Source of the DNA: Planctomycetaceae bacterium
GTDB lineage: Bacteria; Planctomycetota; Planctomycetia; Planctomycetales; Planctomycetaceae
Direction: 5' to 3'
Length of the DNA stretch: 64,000 nt
NCBI GenBank assembly: GCA_021732975.1
Contig: JAKFWC010000006.1
Coordinates: forward strand, 1-64,000
A model generated the notes under the pieces. The model had not been told where the DNA came from. It ran no database searches and worked only from the letters and a program-made list of their open reading frames with translations. The translations under genes were made by a program, and so were the position numbers. This document shows positions 37,447-44,951 of the stretch, in pieces; positions within the stretch are counted from its first letter, which is position 1; each line of letters starts with the position of its first letter.

Positions 37447-38913
37447 ATGAGAACGTTGCGCTTTCTCGCCGCCGTGGTTGTGGTTTGGACGGGTTACCAG
37501 GTTTCCATCGCGGCACAAAATGCGCCGCCCAGCCCGGCTCCCGCTAAAACCGGCGTGAACCCTGAGCACGAACGGCTGAAAAGTGACGCCGAGAACGCCT
37601 ATCAGAACGGCGAGTTTCCCAAAGCAATCGAACTTACGACGCGGGTGCTGACACAGAGCCCCAAAGACCACGTTGCACTGTACCTGCGAGCCAGCTCCCG
37701 CGTGGAACTCGGCCAGATGCGCCGCGATCTGAAAGATGTTCGCGGCGGCATCGAAGACGCCCGCGAAGCCATGCGCCATGGTGGTACCGACCAAATCAAT
37801 TATTACCTCCCCTATTTCTACGGGATGAGCACACTCGCCCAGATGGAAAATCGGAAGGAGCACGCCGATGTTGTGGTCACATTCGCCTCGCAGATTCTGG
37901 TGCGTACGAATATTAAACCCGATGATCGCGCTAATCTTCTCTATCAACGCGCGGCGGCCTATCTCTTCCAGCGGAATCTGGAGGCTGCCTCCAAAGACTA
38001 CGAAGCGGCCATCAAGTTAGTGCCGGGGCATGTCGGAGCGCGGCTGGGGCTCGCCGATTGCTTCATCCAGATGAAAAAACTCGATCAGGCAGAAGCGGCA
38101 TTCACTTCCGCCGCGGAGGCCGTGCCCAACAACCCGCTGGTGTTCAACAATCGCGGCATGTTTTATCAACAACAGGGCAAGACACAGAATGCGATTGCGG
38201 ATTTCTCCCGCGCGATTGAACTCGATGCGGAGTATGCCGTGGCCTACACCAATCGTGGCTTTGCCTCGATGGCGGAAGGGAACCTTGTCGCAGCAGAGAA
38301 CGATTTTTCGTCGGCCTTGAAACTCGATCCGGCTCAACCGCTCGTGTACAGCCTCCGGGGGACCGCGCGGTTATCGCAGGGGAATGCCAAAGCCGCGATG
38401 GAGGATTACACGCAGGTCTTGCAGATCGATAGTAAGAATCCCATCGCGCATGTGGACCTCGGCTTTGCGAAGTATTTTGCCGGAGACTTTCCCGGGGCCG
38501 CGGCGGCGTTCGATCAAGCCGTCACGATCGAAGCGAACTTGCGGTATGTCCTGCCGTGGCGCTACTGGGCCCTGATTAAAGCCGGTCAAGGTGGTGTCGC
38601 CGAGACGAAGCTGGGGGATGTCCTCACCAAGCCGGCCGACAAAAAGGACTGGGCCGATCACTTGCTCGTTTTTCTCGTAGGAAAGGCCACCGAGCAGGAG
38701 TTGATCAACGCCGCCGACAACAAGGATGAGACGCTCAAGCAGGCACAACTCTGCGAAGCGTTCTACTTCTGCGGCGAAAAGCGAACGGTGGCAGCGGATG
38801 CAGGCGGTGCGACGCAATACTATCAACAGGCGATCGCGACCAAGCAGTCGCACCTCTCGGCCTACCGCGGTTCGCAATTCGCGCTGAAACAATTCCCCGC
38901 CGCAGCGAAGTAG
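37447..38913 (+). CDS. Secreted tetratricopeptide repeat protein
   Basis: The 488-residue protein has a signal peptide (MRTLRFLAAVVVVWTGYQVS, cleavage near IAA-QN). About eight TPR units run from 48 to 370, such as NNPLVFNNRGMFYQQQGKTQ and YAVAYTNRGFASMAEGNLVA. The final 110 residues are non-repeat. It is divergent from nusA and followed by a hairpin terminator. A scaffold role at the envelope is the usual inference; nothing points to a specific partner. Confidence 0.75.
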   Translation: MRTLRFLAAVVVVWTGYQVSIAAQNAPPSPAPAKTGVNPEHERLKSDAENAYQNGEFPKAIELTTRVLTQSPKDHVALYLRASSRVELGQMRRDLKDVRGGIEDAREAMRHGGTDQINYYLPYFYGMSTLAQMENRKEHADVVVTFASQILVRTNIKPDDRANLLYQRAAAYLFQRNLEAASKDYEAAIKLVPGHVGARLGLADCFIQMKKLDQAEAAFTSAAEAVPNNPLVFNNRGMFYQQQGKTQNAIADFSRAIELDAEYAVAYTNRGFASMAEGNLVAAENDFSSALKLDPAQPLVYSLRGTARLSQGNAKAAMEDYTQVLQIDSKNPIAHVDLGFAKYFAGDFPGAAAAFDQAVTIEANLRYVLPWRYWALIKAGQGGVAETKLGDVLTKPADKKDWADHLLVFLVGKATEQELINAADNKDETLKQAQLCEAFYFCGEKRTVAADAGGATQYYQQAIATKQSHLSAYRGSQFALKQFPAAAK

Positions 38914-38925
38914 GTTTCGTCGAAG

Positions 38926-38947
38926 CCCAGGGATTGCGATCCCTGGG
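38926..38947. terminator. Hairpin terminator in a convergent gap
   Basis: CCCAGGGAT (38926-38934) pairs with ATCCCTGGG (38939-38947) around TGCG. It separates the TPR gene from the convergent ketosynthase-like gene and resembles the CCCAGGGTT hairpins near 60.9 kb. Confidence 0.65.
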
Positions 38948-38958
38948 GTGTTGGTGTT

Positions 38959-40281
38959 TCAGGAGCATTCGACAATCGCGGCGCTGGCTTGACCGGCGCG
39001 CGTGACGTTGAGGCTCAGCACAACTTTATTCGTGGTGCTTCGTGGTTCGCCGCGAACGATGTTCAGCGGGCACTCGGGATTCACGTTGTCGCAATTCAAC
39101 GTCGCGGGAATCACCCCGTGCTGCAGGGAAATCAGAGACGCTGCCAGTTCGAGAGTTCCGGAGCCGGCTCCCGAATTCCCCAGCACGCTTTTCATCGCCG
39201 TCACCGGAATGCGGCGACCGAGTTCAGGACCGAAGACATCGAGAATCGCGCGCGCTTCGGCGACATCGACATCTTTCATTCCAAGGCCATGAGCGTTTAC
39301 ATGTCCAATGTCTTCGGGCGACAAATCGGCTGATTTCAAAGCCGAGCGGATCGCACGCACAAAAGCTTCGCGAAACAGCGGCTTCCCTTCGCGCGTCGTC
39401 ACGACGCCGCTGCCGGTACCGAGAATGCGACCCAGAATTGGCGCACCCCGCCCTTCCGCGTGAGTACGTGTTTCGAGAATGAACGTGCAAGCCCCTTCTG
39501 CAACAACCCGGCCGCTGGCGTCCCGGTCGAACGGACGGCAGCGTTGTGATGGTTCCGCGGGCGAGGTGGCCAACTCGTGCCACAGCCCGAGATGCATGGT
39601 TTTGATCGGATGCAGCGTCGTCCCTGTGCTGCCGGTGATCATGATGTCTGCCGACCCGCGTTGCAGAATCCGCTGAGCTTCGCCGAGAACGGTATTGCCG
39701 GAAGCGTCATCCAAGGTGAGCGAATTGCTCGGCCCACGGGCATCGGCGGCAATGCTGATGTGGCACGCCGGCATGTTGGGGAGATATCGTAATAGCCACA
39801 GCGGTTCCATCCGCGGCAAGCCCAACCGGCCCCAGGCCGATGTTTGCAGCGTCGGGTTTTCAGGGCTGACAGACGCATCGCAGGCGGAAGCCAGAATATC
39901 CGGGGCGCTCAGCATCAGGTTCGCGCCGAACTCGACTCCCAACCGTTCGTGATTGATCGTCGATAAATCGAGCTTCGAGTTTGCCAAGGCCTGCATCGCC
40001 GAGGCGACGCCGAGCTGAATCTCGCGGCACATCGCCTTAAGATTCTTGCGATGATCCTTGAGGAAGACTTTGCGAGCGGATTCCTCAGTGAATTCCATTA
40101 CTTGGCCGCCGGCCTGATCGGGCGCGGCAAAGCCAGGAAAGAGTGTGGTTTTCGTAATGCCGGAACGTCCGGCCGCGAGATTCGCCCAGAAGGTGTCGAC
40201 ATCGACGCCGATGGGGCTCATCACGCCAATGCCGGTAATCACAACATCGGAGGCACTCACCGCTTGCACCACTTCCCGCAT
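38959..40281 (-). CDS. Ketosynthase-like protein lacking the catalytic cysteine (chain-length-factor-like)
   Basis: The 440-residue protein aligns along its length with FabF: VVITGIGVMSPIG, GPSNSLTLDDASGNTVLGEA, VVAEGACTFILE, HVNAHGLGMKDVDVAEARAI and TAMKSVLGNSGAGSG. The position of the nucleophile (TACASG in the neighbouring FabF) reads LDDASG, so Cys is replaced by Asp192. The second catalytic histidine (GH) is Asn369. His331 and Lys364 remain. It cannot condense acyl chains in the normal way; the pattern resembles the KS-beta or chain length factor partner of type II polyketide synthases. It follows fabF by 227 bases. Confidence 0.8.
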   Translation of the reverse strand: MREVVQAVSASDVVITGIGVMSPIGVDVDTFWANLAAGRSGITKTTLFPGFAAPDQAGGQVMEFTEESARKVFLKDHRKNLKAMCREIQLGVASAMQALANSKLDLSTINHERLGVEFGANLMLSAPDILASACDASVSPENPTLQTSAWGRLGLPRMEPLWLLRYLPNMPACHISIAADARGPSNSLTLDDASGNTVLGEAQRILQRGSADIMITGSTGTTLHPIKTMHLGLWHELATSPAEPSQRCRPFDRDASGRVVAEGACTFILETRTHAEGRGAPILGRILGTGSGVVTTREGKPLFREAFVRAIRSALKSADLSPEDIGHVNAHGLGMKDVDVAEARAILDVFGPELGRRIPVTAMKSVLGNSGAGSGTLELAASLISLQHGVIPATLNCDNVNPECPLNIVRGEPRSTTNKVVLSLNVTRAGQASAAIVECS

Positions 40282-40508
40282 CCCCGCACGACGGCCGAAT
40301 GGTCACTCGGCGTCACTTCACGACCCAAAATCAAGATCCCTGCGAATGGAACCAGCCGCCCCAAAGCGGACTCGTCATTCTCCATCATTCGCTAAGAGAG
40401 TCGAACGGCCGGGATTTTGCAACCCCCCGTGCAATCTCTCGGGGGTAAACCGGGGTGATTCTCACCACCAGAACGTGGCCAGTAGGTCATATCAGGTGAT
40501 TGGCGATA

Positions 40509-41750
40509 TTACGCGGCTCGTCCCAGGACGAGGCAGGCATTGTGGCCACCGAAGCCGAAGCTGTTCGTCAACACTTTATTGATCTTCAACGGACGGGCCT
40601 GGTTAGCGACATAATCGAGATCGCACTCAGGATCCGGATTTTCGATGTTGATCGTCGGTGGAGCGACCTGATGCATCAGCGACAGGACCGAAATCACGAA
40701 CTCCACGCCGCCGGAGGCCCCCAGTAAGTGTCCCAACTGACTCTTCGTGCTGGAAACGCAGAGCGATTTCGCATGGGACTCAAAGACGCGCTTCATCGCC
40801 GCGGTTTCGGCTTTGTCGCCCAGCGGAGTGCTGGTACCGTGGGCGTTAATGTAGTCGATGTGTGTGGCATTCAATTTGGCATCACGGATGGCGGCCTGCA
40901 TGGCACGGGCGGCGCCAGCTCCGGTGGGATCGGGGGCGGTCATATGGCTGCCGTCCGATGACATTCCATATCCGAGCAGTTCACCCAGGATCACGGCCCC
41001 ACGCTTGCGGGCGTGCTCGTATTCTTCGAGAACAACGACCCCGGCCCCTTCCGAAAGGACAAAGCCGTCGCGGTCTTTATCGAACGGTCGGCTGGCAGTT
41101 TCCGGAGATTCATTGCGGGTCGAAAGCGCATTCATCCGAGCGAAACCGGACAGTCCCATTGGTGTGAGTGCGGCTTCGCTGCCGCCGGTGATCATCACGT
41201 CGGCCATGTCGGTCTGAATCATCCGGAACGCATCGCCAATGGCGTTGTTGCCGGACGCACAGGCCGTGGCGACCGCGCTGCTCGGACCTTTCAGTCCGTA
41301 TTTCACAGAGACGTTCCCGCTCGCGGCATTCACGATGAGCTTGGGAATCATGAACGGCGAGACACGGCTTGGGCCGCGATCGTACAGCGTCGCGTGTTGC
41401 GCTTCGATTTCGTTGAGACCGCCGATGCCGCTGCCGATCACCACGCCGCAGCGATAGGGATCGGGATGATGGATCAAATCGAGTCCGGAGTGTGCGACCG
41501 CCTTCTGCGCAGCGACGAGCGCGAATTGGCAGAAGCGGTCGAGCCGCTTGCACTCTTTCGGGTCGATCCATTGTTCGGGTTTGAAGTCTTTAACTTCGCC
41601 GCCGAAATGCACCTTGAAGTCGGCACTGTCGAAGCGTTCGATACGCCCGATGCCGCTTTTCCCGGCGCACAACCGCTCCCAGAACTCCTCGAGATCATTC
41701 CCGAGAGCGGTCACCACCGACATCCCTGTCACGACGACGCGCCTGGTCAT
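40509..41750 (-). CDS. fabF: 3-oxoacyl-[acyl-carrier-protein] synthase II
   Basis: The 413-residue protein has a complete catalytic triad: Cys164 in [15 protein letters not shown], His304 in [12 protein letters not shown] and His341 in [15 protein letters not shown]. It elongates acyl-ACP with malonyl-ACP. Its ATG overlaps the acpP stop by four bases, the usual coupling. The degenerate ketosynthase encoded next may be its heterodimer partner. Confidence 0.95.
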   Translation of the reverse strand: MTRRVVVTGMSVVTALGNDLEEFWERLCAGKSGIGRIERFDSADFKVHFGGEVKDFKPEQWIDPKECKRLDRFCQFALVAAQKAVAHSGLDLIHHPDPYRCGVVIGSGIGGLNEIEAQHATLYDRGPSRVSPFMIPKLIVNAASGNVSVKYGLKGPSSAVATACASGNNAIGDAFRMIQTDMADVMITGGSEAALTPMGLSGFARMNALSTRNESPETASRPFDKDRDGFVLSEGAGVVVLEEYEHARKRGAVILGELLGYGMSSDGSHMTAPDPTGAGAARAMQAAIRDAKLNATHIDYINAHGTSTPLGDKAETAAMKRVFESHAKSLCVSSTKSQLGHLLGASGGVEFVISVLSLMHQVAPPTINIENPDPECDLDYVANQARPLKINKVLTNSFGFGGHNACLVLGRAA

Positions 41751-41986
41751 CCGGCCTGCTTCTCCGTGATGTACTTGACGGCATCGCCGACCGTACGGAT
41801 CTTTTCGTAATCTTCATCGGGAATCGTGACTTCGAATTCGTCCTCGAATTCCATCACGAGCTCGACCACGTCGAGAGAGTCGGCTTTTAAGTCGTCGACG
41901 AATTTACTCTCGGTCTTGATATCTTCTTTCGGGACATTGAGCTGTTCGCTAACAATCCCGATGACTTTTTCTTCCACTGACGACAC
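41747..41986 (-). CDS. acpP: Acyl carrier protein
   Basis: The 79-residue acidic protein carries the phosphopantetheine site [14 protein letters not shown] with Ser37. The start codon is GTG at 41986, supported by CAGAGGAG seven bases upstream. It carries growing fatty acyl chains and is translationally coupled to fabF. Confidence 0.95.
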   Translation of the reverse strand: MSSVEEKVIGIVSEQLNVPKEDIKTESKFVDDLKADSLDVVELVMEFEDEFEVTIPDEDYEKIRTVGDAVKYITEKQAG

Positions 41987-42306
41987 GCTGGCACTCCTCT
42001 GCAGCCCAATCCGGTAAGTCTGCGACCCGAATCATTCGTAGCCGTTGCTCACTGTGTTACTTACAACGACCGGGATAGGTTGGCCGAAGGTATAACGCGC
42101 CTCGAAAACCCTGTAAACGCCAACGGTGTCTCCGGCCCCAGATTTTGCGCCAGTTGCCTGAAACCCGCCCAGTTCGGAAATCTCTTTCCGAGCCGCAACC
42201 GTCAGGCAGCGAGTTTCGTATTGAACCAAAGAACTCGCTGCCTGACGGTTGCGGCTCGGGTGGAAGCCGCCGTCGCTCGCGCTCCGGACGGAGAAGGATT
42301 TTGCCC
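41987..42306. other. 320-base gap between fabD and acpP
   Basis: This gap holds the palindrome at 42188-42259 and the acpP leader. In many bacteria fabG occupies this place; no remnant of fabG is visible in any frame. Confidence 0.6.
42188..42259. repeat. 28-bp perfect inverted repeat, palindrome family H copy 2
   Basis: Arms 42188-42215 and 42232-42259 are perfectly complementary and include GAGCCGCAACCGTCAGGCAG. It is the best-preserved copy of the family also seen at 25302-25379 and 48591-48620. It lies inside the fatty acid operon. Confidence 0.9.
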
Positions 42307-43215
42307 TCATGCTTCCCCAACGGAAGCACATTCCAACTTGCGATCAATCCGTTTGAGCAAGCCTTTGAGCACTTTTCCCGGCCCAATTTCATAGAACGAA
42401 CCGGCTCCTTGTGAGATGAGCCAGCGCACACAGTCTTCCCAACGAACGGGTTGCGTGACCTGCCGGACGAGAATGGCCCGAATCTCTTCGGGATCGGTGT
42501 GGGCGATGGCATCGACATTGGAGACAACCGGAATACGCGGTGATTGCAGTGGGACAGAGGCCAGTGCCGATGTCAGCGCTGCACAAGCGGACTCCATCAG
42601 TGCCGTGTGAAAGGCTCCGGCAACGGTGAGCGGAATCGGCTTGCCCCCCGCCGCGGTGATCAGGTCCACGGCCGCGGCACACGCCGGCTTCTCGCCGGAC
42701 AACACCGTGTTGCCAGGGCACAGATAATTCGCGATCCACAACCGCCCGGCGGCTTGCGCATCGGCACAGACTTGTTCGACCTTGGGGCCATCGAGCATCA
42801 ACGCGCTGACCATGCCCGACGGATTCGCTTCCGCGGCCGCCTGCATGGCTTCCCCGCGGACACGGACGACCTGCAAGCCATCGGCAAACGACAACGCCCC
42901 GGCAAATGTCAGGGCCGTGTATTCGCCCAAGCTCAACCCCGCAGCAAACCGGCAATTTTCGGTGATCTCAGGCGATTGTTCCCGCAGCATCTCGACAGCG
43001 GCCAAGCTGCACACATACAGCGCTGGCTGACTGACGGCGGTGGTATCGAGGCGTTCCGCAGGACCGTCGAAACAAAGTGATTTGAGATCGTAGCCCAGGA
43101 TGTCGTTGGCTTCGTCGAACAGCTTGGCGGCAGCCGGGCTCTTTTCAACGACGCTGCGGCCCATGCCGACGAACTGGGCTCCCTGCCCCGGAAACAAGAA
43201 TGCGGTTTGAGTCAT
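42307..43215 (-). CDS. fabD: Malonyl-CoA:ACP transacylase
   Basis: The 302-residue protein begins MTQTAFLFPGQGAQFVGMGR with the family GQGAQ. It has the nucleophile Ser95 in AAGLSLGEYTAL and His203 in VAGAFHTALM. It loads malonate onto ACP for fabF. It lies between plsX and acpP, with palindromes in both gaps. Confidence 0.95.
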   Translation of the reverse strand: MTQTAFLFPGQGAQFVGMGRSVVEKSPAAAKLFDEANDILGYDLKSLCFDGPAERLDTTAVSQPALYVCSLAAVEMLREQSPEITENCRFAAGLSLGEYTALTFAGALSFADGLQVVRVRGEAMQAAAEANPSGMVSALMLDGPKVEQVCADAQAAGRLWIANYLCPGNTVLSGEKPACAAAVDLITAAGGKPIPLTVAGAFHTALMESACAALTSALASVPLQSPRIPVVSNVDAIAHTDPEEIRAILVRQVTQPVRWEDCVRWLISQGAGSFYEIGPGKVLKGLLKRIDRKLECASVGEA

Positions 43216-43273
43216 GTTGCGGCTTTCAGAGGAATGCCGCCGCGTTGTAGGGCTGGCATCCCAATCATGGATT

Positions 43274-43355
43274 GTGTGCCACTGGCTCTGCCAGTGTCGT
43301 GAGTGGGGCGGGATTCAGCATGATCATCAGAACACTGGCAGAGCCGGTGGCACAC
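43274..43355. repeat. Inverted repeat, palindrome family J
   Basis: Arms 43274-43297 and 43332-43355 (24 bases, one mismatch) contain GTGTGCCACTGGCTCTGCC around a 34-base loop. It lies between plsX and fabD. A decayed relative is at 27423-27449. Confidence 0.85.
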
Positions 43356-43368
43356 GGCGATGGGTGAC

Positions 43369-44379
43369 TTACGCCGGAACGGGAGCTTCCTCGCGTTCGA
43401 GTTCGTCGACGATCTGCTGATTCAACCGACGATCATGGTGGGTTGTCGCGACGCGCAGCGCGTTATAAATCGAGCGTGAATTGCTCGATCCGTGGCAGAT
43501 GATGCAAATGCCGTCAACACCGAGGAGCGGTGCCCCACCTGATTCGTGGTATTCGTAGCGTTTCTTCAGGTTTGCAAAGGCCTTTTCCGCAAGATGCTTT
43601 TCGCTTTGCAGATTCAAAAAGACTTCCTGGGAAATGGTCCGCATCATCATGTCGGCCATCCCTTCGGCGGCCTTCAGCAAGACGTTGCCAACAAACCCCT
43701 CGCAGATCACCACGTCACTGGTGCCCTCGTACAGATCGCGGCCTTCCACATTGCCGATGTAGCGGTCGCGGAAGCGGCAATGGTCGAACAAGGCCTGCGT
43801 TTCGCGGACGAGGTCGTTCCCTTTGCCGTCTTCGCTGCCGATGTTCATCAGGCCGACGCGAGGATTGGGAATCTGCAAAATTTCTCGGGCGTAAATGGAC
43901 CCCATCACGCCGTATTGCAGCAGGTGTTCGGGGCGGGCGGCGGGGTTTGCCCCCACATCCATCAGCACGGCTTTCCCGGCGAGCGTGGGCATGGCGACAG
44001 CGATACCGGGTCGCTTCACATGCTTCAAGAACAGACGCGTCCGCAAGCCGGCCGCGACGACCGCCCCGGTGTGGCCGGCGCTGACGACCGCGTCGACTTC
44101 CTTGCCGGCCATTAATTGCCAGCAGACGACGATCGAGCAATTGGGCTTTTTGCGCAGCGCTTCGGTCGGCTTCTCTTCCATTGAGACGAAGCCATCCGCG
44201 GCGCGCAACTCCAGTCGCTCGCCCGAGTAACCGGATTGAGAGATCAGCGGCTCAACGGCGCGAATGTCGCCGACGAGGACCACTTCCAATCCGGGATTCT
44301 CTTTGAGGGCGGCGATCGCTCCGTCGACATTCGGGCCGGGGCCAAAGTCCCCACCCATCGCATCCAGCGCGATCCGCAT
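43369..44379 (-). CDS. plsX: Phosphate acyltransferase
   Basis: The 336-residue protein begins MRIALDAMGGDFGPGPNVDG, the PlsX hallmark. It continues with VSAGHTGAVVAAGLRTRLFL, LMDVGANPAARPEHLLQYG, NIGSEDGKGNDLVRET and ICEGFVGNVLLKAAEG. It makes acyl-phosphate from acyl-ACP for phospholipid synthesis. It starts six bases after rpmF, the classical rpmF-plsX pair. Confidence 0.95.
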   Translation of the reverse strand: MRIALDAMGGDFGPGPNVDGAIAALKENPGLEVVLVGDIRAVEPLISQSGYSGERLELRAADGFVSMEEKPTEALRKKPNCSIVVCWQLMAGKEVDAVVSAGHTGAVVAAGLRTRLFLKHVKRPGIAVAMPTLAGKAVLMDVGANPAARPEHLLQYGVMGSIYAREILQIPNPRVGLMNIGSEDGKGNDLVRETQALFDHCRFRDRYIGNVEGRDLYEGTSDVVICEGFVGNVLLKAAEGMADMMMRTISQEVFLNLQSEKHLAEKAFANLKKRYEYHESGGAPLLGVDGICIICHGSSNSRSIYNALRVATTHHDRRLNQQIVDELEREEAPVPA

Positions 44380-44385
44380 GCGAAA

Positions 44386-44565
44386 TTATTCCTCAGTATC
44401 GACGAGGGTCCGACCTTGGTAATACCCGCAGACCGGGCACACCAAGTGCGTCGGCACGCGCGTCTGGCACTGCGGACAGTTCGCTAACTGGATCGCTTTC
44501 AAAGCGTTATGGCTACGGCGTTTCGCCGAACGGGCTTTGGATTGACGACGCTTCGGTACGGCCAT
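44386..44565 (-). CDS. rpmF: 50S ribosomal protein bL32
   Basis: The 59-residue protein reads MAVPKRRQSKARSAKRRSHN and carries a four-cysteine zinc ribbon, CPQC and CPVC, in its C-terminal half. Length and sequence are typical of L32. Six bases separate it from plsX. Confidence 0.95.
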   Translation of the reverse strand: MAVPKRRQSKARSAKRRSHNALKAIQLANCPQCQTRVPTHLVCPVCGYYQGRTLVDTEE

Positions 44566-44951
44566 GATTCACTCACAGACAAGGCAGACACGCGGGCAGC
44601 GACGGCGCACCACCTGCGGCGAACGCCCGTTCACAGTCCATTTCAATAAGCACCAAAGTCTACGGGACAGCACGAAAGAGTGTCAAGCATGCCCCGCTCG
44701 CCGCTTTGCAGACGGAAAGATGCGTGACTTAACTCTTTCCTCGTTCCCAGGCTCCGCCTGGGAACGTCCTTAACTGAGGCTCTGCCTCGTCTTTTGTATT
44801 ATCGCCAGTGCAAACAATACAAAGACGAGGCGGAGCCTCGGAGCTGGACATTCCCAAGCGGAGCTTGGGAGCGAGTTTCAACGTGCGCAACGGATGGTGC
44901 GCTCCGTGCAGCGGTCCCCTGACGGGTCGCGGCTCAACGGATACCACATCT
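44566..44951. other. 386-base gap upstream of rpmF, mostly palindromic DNA
   Basis: This gap holds the compound element at 44740-44875 and, near 44910-44935, a fragment GACGGGTCGCGGCTC related to family H. The first 170 bases before rpmF presumably hold its promoter, but I see no convincing box. Confidence 0.5.
44740..44875. repeat. Compound nested palindrome (family K)
   Basis: Outer ends CTCGTTCCCAGGCTCCGC (44740-44757) and GCGGAGCTTGGGAGCGAG (44858-44875) are inverted with two mismatches. Inside are a local GTTCCCAGGC hairpin and a second inverted pair. That pair, 44776-44800 with 44816-44839, contains GAGGCTCTGCCTCGTCTTTT. Confidence 0.85.
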
